A stretch of 64,000 bases of DNA, from contig NC_133295.1 in assembly GCF_005239225.2 (NCBI RefSeq), forward strand, positions 10,912,001 through 10,976,000, in the 5' to 3' direction. Positions 1-12,299 of this stretch are shown here, piece after piece; the stretch's first letter is position 1, and every line of letters starts with the position of its first letter. The notes under the pieces are model-generated. The model had not been told where the DNA came from. It made no database searches and saw only the letters and a list, made by a program, of their open reading frames with translations. Source of the stretch: Populus alba (taxonomy: Eukaryota; Streptophyta; Magnoliopsida; Malpighiales; Salicaceae). A program made the position numbers and the translations under genes.

Positions 1-1680
1 TCTACTTAGATTATGCAGCCACCAAATTAAGAATTAGTCATCCAATTAGTTAAACCACCAAATTAATTAGTCACCATCAATAATTCTAAATTTTGCCGAT
101 AAAAGAAGGCATTTGTCATTCATTTAGACATCTTAGTTTTCATATCAAGATACATGCTTCTTTTTTTTTTTGTATTTTTGTAATATTCAAATTTTATTTT
201 ATATTATATTGTCATTAATCTCTTATTTATGCTTATCATTTTTTTTCTTTATTATACTTAGTTCATTTATATCGTACCTATGTTTTTATCTTATTTATTT
301 ATGTTTTCATTTTTAATTATGTTTAGTTAAGTTTATTTTTTTCAATGTGACATTAATGGTGTAAGAATAAGTATAGTATAAACTCAACATGGGTTTTAAT
401 ATTTAAATTCAAGAAAATTTGCTATTAAAATGTGTTATAGTTGTTATCTTAATCAATCTTAATATCTTGCTTGTTAAGTGGTGAGTCTGGATTCGTAGTG
501 TACAATCATTAACACAACAAATACTTGATTTTTGCATAGCTTATTGTATGGATAACCGATACATGTTCTATGAAAGGATCTCGATTTGTTGTTGACATAA
601 GTTAGCACCATATATACTTGACAATATTTACAAGTGTTACGTTACTCGAATAAGGTAATTAATATAATCATGTTAATAAATTAAAATGAGTCATTAATGA
701 TAAATTATCCTATTGGAACCTCACTTGTGTGTAGTTTTCAATTAAGTAATATAAAGAGTTTGGACTATATTTATTTAAAATACTATTAGTGGATCATCTA
801 ACCTCGGTAATTTTTTTTTATCTTTGTTAAATCTTTACATTAATAAGAAAGTAAATTCCAAGAAAGTAAATTATTTTCTGATTTTTGGTAGTGTAATGAA
901 AAATAAGTTGAAAAACACTTTTCAGTATTTAGTTATGTCATGGAAAATGAGCTGGAAAATAACTTATTAATATTTTTTTTTCAAGTTTATTAAAATAAAC
1001 AGGAATAAATCTTACAAATTAAAAAGTTGAATGAGAATGAAATTGAAAAAAAATATAATTTCATAAATTATCTCAAATAAAATAAATAATAATCAAAATA
1101 ATAGAGATCAAATCTAACAAAAAAAAAATTAAAAGATGAAGAAATTAAAATAATAATAATTATCATTTCATAAATTATATCAAATAAAATAAGTAGCAAT
1201 CAAAAGAATGAGTACCAAATTTGATAGATAAAAAATTTCAATTAAAAAATAATAAGAAAAAAGAAAATGAGAATTATAAAAATGAGAATCAAAGTTAATA
1301 TAAAAATCAAATTCTAAGAGATGAAATTGAAAAACAAATATTCAAAACAAAATATATATATAGCAATAAAAAATTTAAGGACCAAATTTGATATAATCAT
1401 CAAATAATATGACATTTTTAAATTTTTAACAACTTTCAAAATGTGTTTTCCGTCCAAAATAAAAGGAAAACACTTTCCTAAAAAACAAGCCAAATTTTTC
1501 TTTGACAAGAAAGTATTTTCCGTTGACTAACTTTTCTAATGATAAACAAACATAGAAAAGTTTGGAAAATAATTTTCAAGAAACCACTTTCCGCCAAACA
1601 AACGAGGCTTTAATTTTGTTAAACCGGATAAAGAACATATCCAACCAAATCGAATGAAATCGCACTTATTTTTAACCGGT
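1..1680. other. AT-rich intergenic DNA, no gene recognised
   Basis: I found no open frame resembling a known protein. The stretch is very AT-rich with many short A and T runs. Around 1440-1610 there is a segment ending in a motif like CCGCCAAACAAACGAGGC, which looks like the end of a small transposon, but I could not find a matching opposite end, so no element is called. Confidence 0.6.
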
Positions 1681-1689
1681 TTAAGAGTG

Positions 1690-1800
1690 TAGTTGTCGTT
1701 ATTTTTTAAAATATTTTTCATACCGAAATATATCAAAATATTTTTTTTTAATTTTCTAAAAATTATTTTTAAAATTAGTGCATCAAAACAATCCAAACAC
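1690..1800 (-). repeat. Short AT-rich dispersed repeat, copy 1
   Basis: Read on the minus strand, this contains a TTTTGATGCA-like block followed by TTAAAAATAATTTTT. The same order occurs near 2110, 2580 and 16100. It looks like a MITE-type or other non-coding dispersed family. Ends are approximate and no target duplication was established. Confidence 0.45.
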
Positions 1801-2109
1801 AGGTACAACCGCGTTTCCAAACTCTCACAAATTTATGTTATTAAAATTTTATACGGGGTATAAATACAGAAAAATAATGAAAAAAAGAAGTTTTTGGAAG
1901 AGAATATAAGTTATAAGAAACTTGAATAATATGGAAGACCATTTCTTTGTCTCTAATTATAGAATTACAATCATAGTATAGGAAACTAAATTACCTTCTT
2001 TCAATGAAATGGATTAAAATCCCTATTTGATTATTCCCTAATAAAGGAGAAATATAACTGATCTCTTGAAAAAAAATTGTTATATTAAATTTCATCGCTC
2101 GCATCATGT

Positions 2110-2235
2110 ATCCAAGAAATAAAAATTTATTTTTAACATCAATACATTAAAACGATTTAAAAATATAAAAAAATTAATTTTAAATAAAAAATAAAATTTT
2201 TAAAAAATACGATTTCAACCACATTTCCAAACATA
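2110..2235 (-). repeat. Short AT-rich dispersed repeat, copy 2
   Basis: On the minus strand it reads TTTTAATGTATTGATGTTAAAAATAA, split by short A/T runs, and is flanked by a TTTGGAAATGTGG-like edge. The order of motifs matches the copies at 1690, 2575 and 16085. Boundaries are approximate. Confidence 0.45.
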
Positions 2236-2239
2236 TTTT

Positions 2240-2574
2240 TAAATAAGATATCATGTATAAAATATCCAAGATATTCGTGAGTATAATATGGATTTTTTCA
2301 CAAGAGAACCAAAAAGAGAGTGAATCTCCTGAAAATGATGGCAATCAAGTATAACTTGAAACCCTAACATAATCTCCACCCCATGGTATGAACATGTCAC
2401 CAAGCAAATCGACGAGTGCATTGTTTTTCCCTGCAACATATGCATGCTTGACACTCATAATAGAAGGCTGCCACAAATTATAATATTTACAAGTTAAAAT
2501 AAAATAAAGCGTAGGGAAGAATTAAGCCCTCGCTTTCACTATGATGAGTGCTGCCATTGACAAAAACATAAATA
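2240..2574. other. Intergenic DNA between repeats, nothing recognised
   Basis: Mixed-composition sequence between two dispersed repeats. No protein similarity was recognised in any frame. Confidence 0.5.
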
Positions 2575-2790
2575 AAATTTCCAAACCTTATATAATTGTA
2601 TGTTTCTTTCTGTATTTTAAAAATATTAAAAAAAATTAATTTTTTTATTTTTTTATTAACTTTAAATTAATATATTTTTAGTATTTTCAAATTATTTTGA
2701 TATTCTAATATTAAAAATAATTTTTAAACAAAAAAAAAAATCATTGACATACATTTTAACAAGAAAAATTATTTTTTAATTTTTTTTTAA
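2575..2790 (+). repeat. Short AT-rich dispersed repeat, copy 3
   Basis: Contains TTAAATTAATATATTTTTA, then a TATTTTCAAATTATTTTGAT block, then TTAAAAATAATTTTTAA. These line up nearly base for base with the copy at 16085-16310 on the same strand. This is the best-supported pair of the family. Confidence 0.55.
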
Positions 2791-2799
2791 ATCAACCAT

Positions 2800-4480
2800 T
2801 AAAAGTTTAAAATACAAAACCAGATTTACTTAAAATTAAATCAATAAATATTTAAATCAGATAATTAACTTAAAGAAGAAGAAAAAGCACCGTCAACATG
2901 CTAAATATGTTGATTTATTTTCTTTAATTGCGATCGATGAGCCAAACAAATTGAGTATGAATTAAATCTTATCATATATATTTTTTGTTAATGTTTAGTA
3001 AAGGAAAATTGTCTAGAATTATACTGCCATACAATTGCTGTAAACCCACTTTCCTAGCTGTGGCTATTAATTTTGCCGACGACGAGATAATGTTCTTTCT
3101 CTTGCTGCAACTCTTTTCCTTCTTCCTTTTCCATTAACTTCAATAGTGCTACAAGATGGCTAGTTCCTATCCCTAGTGAATGTTAGATAAAATCCTTGTT
3201 CAAGTAGAAATCTCGCAAATGATGACACCATTGAAATTATCTATTGCAGAAGTAAAAATCAACTCCCTAATATATTCCCTAAATTCCTCTCAATTTGAAT
3301 TGAGATCATTTATAAAGTTTTTTATAAAGTTTATAAGATTACTTGATGTTTTCACTAAAAAAATACATAGTTTGGATAAGAGTTTTTAATTGTTAAATTA
3401 AGAATTTAACAACAATAATTTAAGGGATGAATTGTTTGATAAAAGAATTTTAATTAACTAGTCTAATACAAATTTTTATAATGAATTATCAAAGAACTAA
3501 TATAATTCAAAAACTTAAGTTATTAGGTGAGATCTCAAGATATAATTTATATTATTTTCTAAAATATTTTTTCGAGTGAAAACTTTTTAAACTTGAAATT
3601 TGTATAAACTCGTATTATTTTGTGCTTAATTTTTATAAAATAAATAGAGATAATAGATTCAAACTTATGACCGCTTGACTATCAAGTCTTAGTCTGTAAT
3701 ACCATGTCAAAGAATCATCTCACCTCAATAACTTACTCAATAGTTTAACTTTAAATTGTGAGATAAAATTTTAAGATATAATTTATATTATTCAAAAGCT
3801 ATAGATTACAATGATTAAATTCTTTTTTCAATTATTATTAAACAGTTAGAGATTGCAATCTGTCTAGATTTAATGTATAAAGAGTGAACTAATAAATAAA
3901 GCTTGAAGAGATTCCAAATACTTGTGTATTTTGTTTAAACAAGAAAGCCCCAGCTAGCCCTGTACATGCTCCAACAACCATGAAATTTAAATCTTAGATC
4001 CAAGTTACTACATTAAAAGAAAATTATCCAAGTTCCCGCAGAAGATCCATTATTATTTTGTTTGCATTACTGTTTCTCCTCCATATCTTTTTCCCGATGC
4101 ATTCTTCCATGTTACATGATTAAAAATAGTTTCCAGCAATCTTCAGTTGGCTCATGATCTATTGCATCAAACGCTGCATAAATATCCTAAATATGTCAAA
4201 ACCTTAATAGTTGTTGCACTAGCCTCACGAGCTGCCATATTAACCTTCCGAGCATGTCATTTTTGGAGTCGTTTAGGTATATTTGTGAAATTTCTATTGA
4301 AATCGGAATCAATTGACATAATCTTACGACTAGCAAAGAAAACTTCAGCAAATAGCATGCAGATAAATTTGCAAGAAATAGTTAGATAATTGAAGCGGTA
4401 AGCATTTCATTAGGCATCACCATGAGGCCCTGTCTAAGCATGTACAAAAAAAGGCGTAGTGAGAGCTAAGTGGGAACACC
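2800..4480. other. Intergenic DNA downstream of the KNOX gene
   Basis: No coding similarity was recognised. This lies 3' of the minus-strand KNOX gene and should hold its 3' UTR and polyadenylation region near 4300-4485, but no single poly(A) signal stands out. Confidence 0.5.
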
Positions 4481-4485
4481 CCACC

Positions 4486-5269
4486 TCAGTCGTTCATGAA
4501 AAAGGGACCATAAAGACTATCCACAACAGCAAATTGCATGTTCTCTGATGGTTTCCAGTGACGCTTCCTTTGATTAATGAACCAGTTGTTTATCTGTTTC
4601 TGATCCAGGCCAGTTGATTCAGCCAACGCAACCTTGTCAGCTTCCTGAAATTTAAAAAACAGTAAGATACGATTCAAGGGCTTGATCGAGAACTCAGATT
4701 TTCCAACTAAATTATAAACATTAGAGTAAGAGATAGATTAGGATTTTCACTTCGCATCAAAGAAGTAATTACCGTTGGGTATGGCCATTTGTTATGAACG
4801 TTCCACCAGTTCAGCAGGATTTGCCTTGCTTCCTTTGGTAGTTTTCCTTTCTTCTTCTGTTTTGAAAACGCATGCTTTAGGGTACTTATGTAACCACTAT
4901 ATTTACGTAATAGCTTGTCCTTGAGCTCTCGATCCTCGTTTATACGGGTAGAATCTTGCACGTCTGCCTCTCCTCCACTGGCATCGTCATCGGATGAACC
5001 AGCAGCTTCATCTGGCAGGAGAATGAAACTTAGAGGACGCCAGCAAACATGTATAACCCAAATACAAGTGTTTTTAAGAAAATTCATATAAACAGCTACT
5101 AAGTTTGAAAGGCTTTAATTTACAACGTCCAGTTCATTGACATAGTTCACAACACTGATATTGCAAATCACATCAGTGTTTCCGCCATAAACAATACTTC
5201 TTTTTTGTAGCAACCCTACATATCTGAACCAAGTAAACCACAGACAGGATGACTCCACACCCATCTTAA

Positions 5270-5307
<38 letters not shown>

Positions 5308-8300
5308 CTTGGCACTACAGCCCACAATAAAACAAAGTAATTGTTTCAGTTATAGAGAAGACTCCAAGAATTTTAATGGGGACCATTGAAGCACCCAATG
5401 AATGAACAACTTCTTCAGCACATTATATATTATATATACAGTAGGAGTACAGCCCAGCCCAGCCCAGCCCAGCCACGAAATGAAAGTATATGCCCAACAA
5501 ACCATAGTGGAGGCGATCAAAGATTCAAAATCAACCACAACAAGGAAAGGGTCTCAAGAAAATCTAATTGAAAAGAAACAAAGAGAAGAGAAGTGGGGGA
5601 GTGGGGGAGTGGGGTCCAACGTCATCAACACATGGAGGCATGATCCCATGTCTCCATGGATGTGATTTAACACCATTGCATGCTGTGCTATATGAGGTCG
5701 GGACCCACAATCAATTCTTTCAGAAAAGAAGAGGATGCAGTATGCACAGGCAAAACTTAAAAGTAGGAGAGAGAGAGAGTCAATCAGAGGTTCGTTGTGT
5801 CGTATCGCAGACAGTAAGGGAGAGGGAGTTGGCGTCTTCAAGAGAGTACGGTTCCTTAAAAAGATAAAAGAGGTAACCCGCAAGGCACGCACGCACTGCC
5901 CTAGACCCCCCCTTCTCTCCTTCCGATACTTCCAGTGACAGACACCTCAACTCGCCTCGCCTCGCCTCGCCTCCCCTCCAACAAATGCAGTGCTCGCATT
6001 AACTTCCCTCAACCTTGGAAAAGCCCCAGAAAAAAATTAAAAATAGGGGCACCGATAGGTCTTTTGCCCCATCATTTTCTCTCAGAGACTCTCTATATTG
6101 CACCCAAAAGCTAAAAGAGAGAAGAGTGGAAGAGTCGCATTTAATATTTTTGCAAGGATTCAGAGCTGAATCACTGCACCAGAGAGGAACATGCCTACGA
6201 CCTAGTTGAAATGAGACTAGAAAGATACCGACGTAGATATACAGAGCCACCGAAAGTTTGGCCCAGTGAGAGTGAGAGTGAGAGTCTCATTGCTTAGAAC
6301 CTGGTTTTGCAGCGCTAAAAGCGGGAAGTCCTGTGTGGTTTCCAAATTTTATTAACCAAATCCCTTTCATGCCCCTTCATGTCCAAACCCTAACCCCAGA
6401 CACATGCACCTCTTCATCCTAGTAATACAAATCAAACCCCAAAAATCATTATCCACCGAATGAAATGAAATAAAATAAAAACCCAAACTCACAACTAAAA
6501 AAAGCTCAGTAGATTTACTAACAAAGACGAGTACTTTGCCATCCTCAGTCCCTGTCAAAACTCAAAAATAATAATAATAATAATAATCAAAAGCTATCAG
6601 CGCAAATAATGTCTCCACTTACAATCTATGTGCAACTAGAACTCTCAAAACATCCTCGTCTCTTAACATAGATACCTAGCAGAAACCATAGATTAAAGAG
6701 TGAACATAGACTAGGGAACATGCAGGAACTCAATGCAATGAAGAAGTGACAAAAGGTGGAGATCAGTCATGCATGTCAAGGCAACAACTTACCTGTGTAT
6801 GCAACCTGGGAGCGTTAGAAACATCAACGTGCTTAGACGCACTCTTTTTAATCTTTTTTTTTTTCAAATATTGTTAGTTATTAAGACGTTTGGCGGAAAG
6901 CAAACTGAGCAAATTGAACCGTAGGGGACACAAACCAAACTTGCCACCAAGACATCAAATTCAAAGATCATATTTCAATCGAACTTAACTGGAAAGAAAC
7001 AGCAAGGCCAAAAACAAATCTCCTAATCGGTGTAGAATTTAATTTATAGCATCCCCACCATGCTGGCTATACACTATACCTGGAGGAAGATTTTGATAAA
7101 ACAAGCATGAACGTTTTAAATTTGTTTGAAATCCTATTAATAGTTGAAGAACATGATCAATAAGCTTAAAAAATACAACCTAACACATGATCACTCACAA
7201 CATTCACGTCATAATGAGGCCACAACACTAATCCTATTCCATTGTAAGCATAAAATGAAACATCAACGGGGGCATTCTTCATTGAGAGAATGTGAAAGCC
7301 AGTCGTGTACCAAGTAATACTGTTCACATAAGATTGTGCACATAATTATACCAGGCTATACCATCTCTTTCAACACTGAGAAAAGGTGTGATTGTTGAGA
7401 TATACCAGGCAACACTGCCGTGTGTTTGTGTGTTTTTCTAGTTTTTTTTTAAAAATAAACCAACTTACCCAAACCCTAAACACTTCTTTGCCCATGGATT
7501 TTTAAAAGCCATCTCCACTGAAACTTAATGCAGAATGAAAAGATGTCCGGATAAAAACAGCACAACAATCAAGGCAAGCCTCTAGTGATGCTTGGGATAG
7601 TATGGAACAGCAAAACACTTCAGTTGATGGAATAGAAGATTATATGGCCGCGCCATGAGGAATAACAAGATATTAGCTTACAACTGCAATAGATGAGACA
7701 CGGACATATGACTCCTTAACTATCTCACTCACTCTTATGCATATAGCTCAAATGCGTGCAAGGGAAGTCCCAAGTTTTAGGGCCTCGGGCACACGAGCTG
7801 TTTACGTGCTAGTGTGCAAGGAATACAAATTCAAGCCCGTGTTTCTAACAAACACTTGAACATGGAATGATAGCATGCTGCATGAAAGCATTCCAGCCAT
7901 GGTGGTGCAAGCAAGCTCAACGGTACGGGCGATAAGTAGAGCTTAATTACAAATTACTTAAATCCTAATGACAAGATGATGAACCGTTGTAGCACAACAT
8001 GATACATCAAACCATGAGACTGCTATGGTCATAAATATATGAACAGAAAATAGCTCAATAAATACTAAGGCTAGTTCATTCGATGCTTCTTCAATAAAAA
8101 GATGGGAAATAGAGGAACCTCTCCAAAGAAGTTAATGAATAATTGGTATCATTTAGAGTAATCAAGAGGCTGACCAAGTATTCAGCTTTTACCAAACTAA
8201 GCCATGAAAGAGGGAAACCTCGTGTGCTTTCTATGGAACAACAACACCTTGACTCCAAGTTGAGAAAATATAAATCATCAATCTTGCTAGTTGACAAACA

Positions 8301-10394
8301 AAAAGATACTTGAAGATATTCCGAGTAACAGCTTAAAAGCAAAGCATTTTTTCTTCTTATTCACTGTCCAGCACTAAGAATCCCTTTTAATAGCATTAAA
8401 GTCTCTAATCAGGGAATATCTAAAGCATCAAAATGCCACAAAAGAATATGCAAATCTTCACTGTACAAATAGGCAATTGGCAGAAAGAGTGCGAAGCCCC
8501 ACTATAGTATCTTCACAAACTCATGCACCCTCTTAAAATCGGAACTTTAGTTTCACGCATGCACAAATATAATAATTCAACCAATCCATACCTAAAGTTT
8601 TTATTCCCAGACAAAATCCATAAACTAACTCCAAGCCCAAAGCTAGAAACAGTGTACGAAATGTAGCTTTCTTTCAAAATGATTCTAAAAAATAACATGC
8701 GACCATACTAAATGTGTGAACTTGTTGCCTTAAACACAACGAAATGCTCAACTAAATTAACTATTTTGGCGACAAAGTCCATCTGTATTCTGTACAAAGT
8801 ACAAAAAAGCCAGTAGTTTAAAAATGTTATTAAATTACATTAGGCCTCAAAAGCAAGAGATCATCAGTGATCAGGTACATTAAAAAGGAAAGGAGTAGAT
8901 GACAAAGGAAGACAAGAGGAACATCCTAACACGAGCTGCAGGGGCTTCTTTACTTCACTTGCCATAAAGAAAACATAATATTTTGAAAACCAAACTCATA
9001 ATACTTAAGTCTACCATGATATCTCTTGTTCATTGGGAGATTCAGTTGGGAATCTAATGGATTTAGTTACATGTATGATTAGGCAGAAAAGCGGTTTGCT
9101 TTCGGTCGGGCTACATTTATATATTTCCATCTGCCTGCAACTCTTCCCAATGAATTCTTAACATGCAAAGACAGCAGTTCCAAGACTCACTCTATGGATG
9201 CCAGAACTAATCCAATCCTATGACCTTTCCTGAGGAACAGTTTTTAATTCCCACCCATGGCATGCACTACAACTCATGCTTTATTGAAACTTAGATCTCC
9301 AATCACGATACAAATAAAATTGAAAGCCAGTTGTTTGAAAGGGAATTACCTATCCCATCTCCATTCACACAGCTAGAGATTAGAATCCAAACACTCACCA
9401 GAAATGTGTAACAATTGATTAGGCACAAGTCAGTATAACCTCAACCTTGTCCAAGGACAACTATGAGGAACAAAGGGAGTTTAGTTCATGAGGCGCTTGA
9501 ACAAACTCAGAACTCATAGGCTCTTATCAGTTCCCAAGATAAAGAAATGCTTTTTGATATAATTCATTATCTCAGACATTTTCCATTATTCCGATGTTTT
9601 TTTTGTTCCCTTTTCCCCATGCTTAAGATAAGAAAAAACAGGTGCTTACAAGTAACTAAACAATCAGTATTAGGATCAGCAATAACACCAAACCACAATC
9701 GATCTGAATACACAATTTTAAAAAATTGGAACATCAAAGGTGGTTTGAAACTAAAATGTTAAATTTACCATATGAAAGCTTCTGTTGGTTTTTATCCTCG
9801 AATGCGACCCATGACTAAAGCAGTTATCTCCATGCTTCTTACCTTTAAAGCTAAAAATTATGACTCTTGAATGCTCCCTTAAGAAAGAAACAAAAGGAAA
9901 GAGAAAGTAGAGATGAAAGCCCAATGCCTCCAACCCTAAAATGGATAACCTTTCTACATGTTCTCCCACATCGCAGTATTAATTCAGATCCATTTCCAAC
10001 AAATAGAGAGATCCATGTCAACGAGCAGGTGTTCTCTTTCTTTTCTAGGGTTTTTGTTGTTTGGTTGCTTTTTATCATTTCTACATCTGAAACCTTGATT
10101 TGTACAGCAAAGAATGTGAATATATGTTTCTTAATGGTGCAGGTTTTTTGTCCAGAAGCAATATGGGAAATTGGCCATGAAAGCAGCCTCTATTTCTCAT
10201 GTGATCCGTTTGTCCTGCTAAAATACACTAGTTTTTATGTTAACGTGAGCGCCTCTCTCTCTCCCTCTCTCCCTCTCTTGTGTTATCTCATTATGTAATT
10301 ACTATCACAGCTTCCCATGACAGAAGATTAAACTATAAACAATAAAATCCACTGCACAAACATCAACAAACTAGATAACATACTGAGCAGTAAA

Positions 10395-10427
<33 letters not shown>

Positions 10428-12023
10428 ATAAACTTGGCTTCTGGAAGGACCGTTGCAGAGAGTATTAAACTGAGCTTCTATATCATTCAAGAAAGTAGTG
10501 GCTTCATCGAAAGGCCTTGAGAGATCCGCTTTATACTTCATCAGAATGTCACAGTAAGTTTCCTGCAAGGAGAAAAGTGTCAAGTACTATCAGTCGGAAA
10601 GAGAGAGAGGGAGAAGAAAATAAAACTCCATTTTGAAGAAGAAAACCTAGAAAAGAGAAGGAAATAATATTTCATTGAAAATCAAGAGATCAAAATAGGA
10701 AGCCCGGGAAAAAGAAAGGATTTTATTTCCATGTCTAAATAAGCAACTAAACAAACCATCAAAGATGAAAACTGAGAAAGTTAGCAGAAGAGAAGAGAGA
10801 GATGGGAAATCGCTTCTTAGGGTTTGGGCTCCTTCAAGAACAGAAGAAGTTTGAAAAGAAAAAAGAGACCATGAACTCGTCGAGCTCGGGATCGGCACCC
10901 AAGCAAGAGGCGACAGAATCATTGGACCCCTTGGAAACATCATTCACTAGCCGGATTTCATCTAATAAATAAGCCATCTCCGGCGGTGCTCCCACCTGCA
11001 AAACACAGAAATCAAAAACAAAATTCGTAAAAATAAGAAAATAAAACAACAGTAGACTTATCAATACACTTTATGGAGGACTAACCAATAAATACTGGAA
11101 CTTTCCAATTTCCAAGACTTTCAAAAGTCTAACAGCATAAATGGTCTACAGTCTACACAGTTTCCCTATAGTATGAGCCTAGCTAATGAGAAAAGTTGGT
11201 ATTGCACAAGAGTATTGCTTTTCATTTTAACAAAAATGTCAAAGAAATTGATCGACATAAAAGGAAAAGTTTGCAAGAGAAAACACATGCACTTGCAACA
11301 ACATAGCAATAAAATACACTCAAAAACTGCTGCAACAACGCAGTTCATGGATCAAATTGAGATTTTAAGACATCCCTCAAACCATGACAGTCATCAGAAC
11401 ACTGAAACGTTGGAAATCAAAAATCTCGTATCCTTGAAGTTTTTTCTTTTTTTTCAAGAACTTTACACTCCATTTAGAAAAGAGTTCCTCATCCTTCAAG
11501 TTGTATCATCACTTGGCCAAACTTTCCATTCTAGATTTGCTTGAGTTTTTTTCTTTGTTCTTTTTTGTGCGTGTGCTTAATCGTTTCTTGACATCTTTTG
11601 AGACTACTAAATAGCTCAATCGAAACTATTAGCTGCAAAAAAGATTAGTGTGTATACCTTCTGGCAATCAATATAAGCTTCAAGTAACTTAGGGTAAAGC
11701 GGGTGAGAAGCAATTTTAGCCCTAATTGCACAAGAAACCTCCTCTGAATTATTACTATTACTATGATCACCAACACCAACACCCCCTCTCTGCTGCTGCT
11801 GCTGCTTCTGATGCAACTCGGCCACCATTGAAGCAGCATCAGATACTGAGGAACCACAAAACATCTGCTCCGATCCAAAAACAGGAAATGATGGCTCCCC
11901 AGCTGGGGAGGTGAACCCCACAGGATGGTAGTAATTAGCGACTGGAGCAACCATGTTCTCTGATGGAACCTGCAAAGAGTAATCAGAGCTGGTGGATTGA
12001 AGACCGTAAAGTTCTTCCATCAT
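4486..12023 (-). CDS. KNAT2/6: Class I KNOX homeodomain transcription factor, KNAT2/KNAT6-like
   Basis: Five exons (minus strand): 12023-11658, 10995-10870, 10562-10427, 5011-4773 and 4644-4486, all with GT-AG introns and matching phases, giving 341 residues. Visible parts: a low-complexity N-terminus with a glutamine run (residues 74-78); KNOX1 (about 98-138, with [20 protein letters not shown]); KNOX2 (about 158-205, with ELDEFMETYCDIL); an acidic GSE-type linker (about 210-225); ELK (from 238); and a TALE homeodomain (about 259-321) with the PYP loop insertion and the recognition-helix WFINQR. The DEFMETYCDIL and WKPSENM motifs fit KNAT2/KNAT6 better than STM or KNAT1. Known role of the family: nuclear DNA-binding factor in meristem maintenance and organ boundaries, pairing with BELL proteins. 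The first in-frame ATG is 12023; the next codon is also ATG (12020). The length is normal (relatives about 310-330) and no disruption is seen. Confidence 0.93.
5279..5304. repeat. (TA)n microsatellite in KNOX intron 3
   Basis: An uninterrupted alternation of T and A over about 26 bases. Confidence 0.9.
5450..5474. repeat. (CAGCC)n pentanucleotide repeat
   Basis: Five tandem CAGCC-like units inside KNOX intron 3, at the edge of the GC-richer block. Confidence 0.9.
5560..6300. promoter_or_regulatory. GC-richer, GA/CT-rich block in KNOX intron 3
   Basis: Against an AT-rich background this block is rich in GAGA and CTCT tracts: a (GA)n run at 5767-5779, a CGCCT repeat at 5951-5976 and a GTGAGA repeat at 6265-6286. 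In barley the BBR/BPC-class protein BBR binds a GA/TC repeat in the intron of the KNOX gene Bkn3, so a regulatory role is plausible by analogy. There is no direct evidence here. Confidence 0.35.
5951..5976. repeat. (CTCGC)n pentanucleotide repeat
   Basis: About five tandem CTCGC units, the last degenerating to CTCCC. Confidence 0.9.
6566..6588. repeat. (AAT)n microsatellite
   Basis: About seven AAT units inside KNOX intron 3. Confidence 0.85.
10397..10425. repeat. (AG)n microsatellite abutting the KNOX exon 3 donor site
   Basis: About 14 AG units. On the gene strand this is a (CT)n tract that directly forms the start of intron 3: the donor reads TATG|GTCTCTCT, so the repeat overlaps the GT consensus region. 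Confidence 0.9.
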
Positions 12024-12245
12024 TGAAAGAAAGAAAGAGTCAGGATTAGCAAACTGCGTTCTTCTACTAGTTTTCAGCAGCAGCAGCAGTAGTGGTAGAT
12101 ACTGCAAACAGAGAAGGAAAGATATTGGGGGTACTACTGTGTTGAAATAGAATAAGAGATTTAAGAGGTGTGGTTTGTAGCAGGAGGTAATGGGGAATGA
12201 GCCACGGAGAGAAGAGAATAAAAAGTAACTGTAGTTACAGTACGT

Positions 12246-12253
12246 AATATATA
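12246..12253 (-). promoter_or_regulatory. Candidate TATA box of the KNOX gene
   Basis: On the minus strand this reads TATATATT about 225 bases upstream of the first ATG, preceding a pyrimidine-rich leader with a CTG run. Position and sequence suit a plant core promoter, but AT-rich DNA gives such motifs by chance. Confidence 0.3.
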
Positions 12254-12299
12254 ATAAAGGACTGGGTTTATCGGATACTTTTGTGCTCCGCTGCGGGGT

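Larger units (their letters stand above)
5012..10426 (-). other. Giant intron 3 of the KNOX gene (5.4 kb)
   Basis: This intron separates the KNOX2-encoding exon from the ELK/homeodomain exons. Class I KNOX genes are known for a large intron here that carries regulatory information and hosts gain-of-function insertions and duplications. I found no convincing gene inside it. It contains microsatellites, a GC-richer GA/CT-rich block at 5440-6300, and a (CT)n tract touching its 5' splice site. Confidence 0.8.

Noticed and set aside
4147..4389. Plus-strand 80-codon frame downstream of the KNOX gene
   Set aside because: Not recognisable, and it lies in the probable 3' flank of the KNOX gene. Composition fits chance.
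5554..5938. Overlapping open frames on both strands in KNOX intron 3
   Set aside because: They reflect the low density of stop codons in a GC-richer, repeat-rich block. No start context or family match.
10253..10277. Short plus-strand CT-rich tract as a separate gene leader
   Set aside because: It is a simple CT/CCCT repeat within the KNOX intron with no coding context after it.
12024..12107. N-terminal extension of the KNOX protein to 12107
   Set aside because: The frame is open upstream but has no ATG (it begins with TTG), and the added residues are unlike KNOX N-termini. The first ATG at 12023 was chosen.
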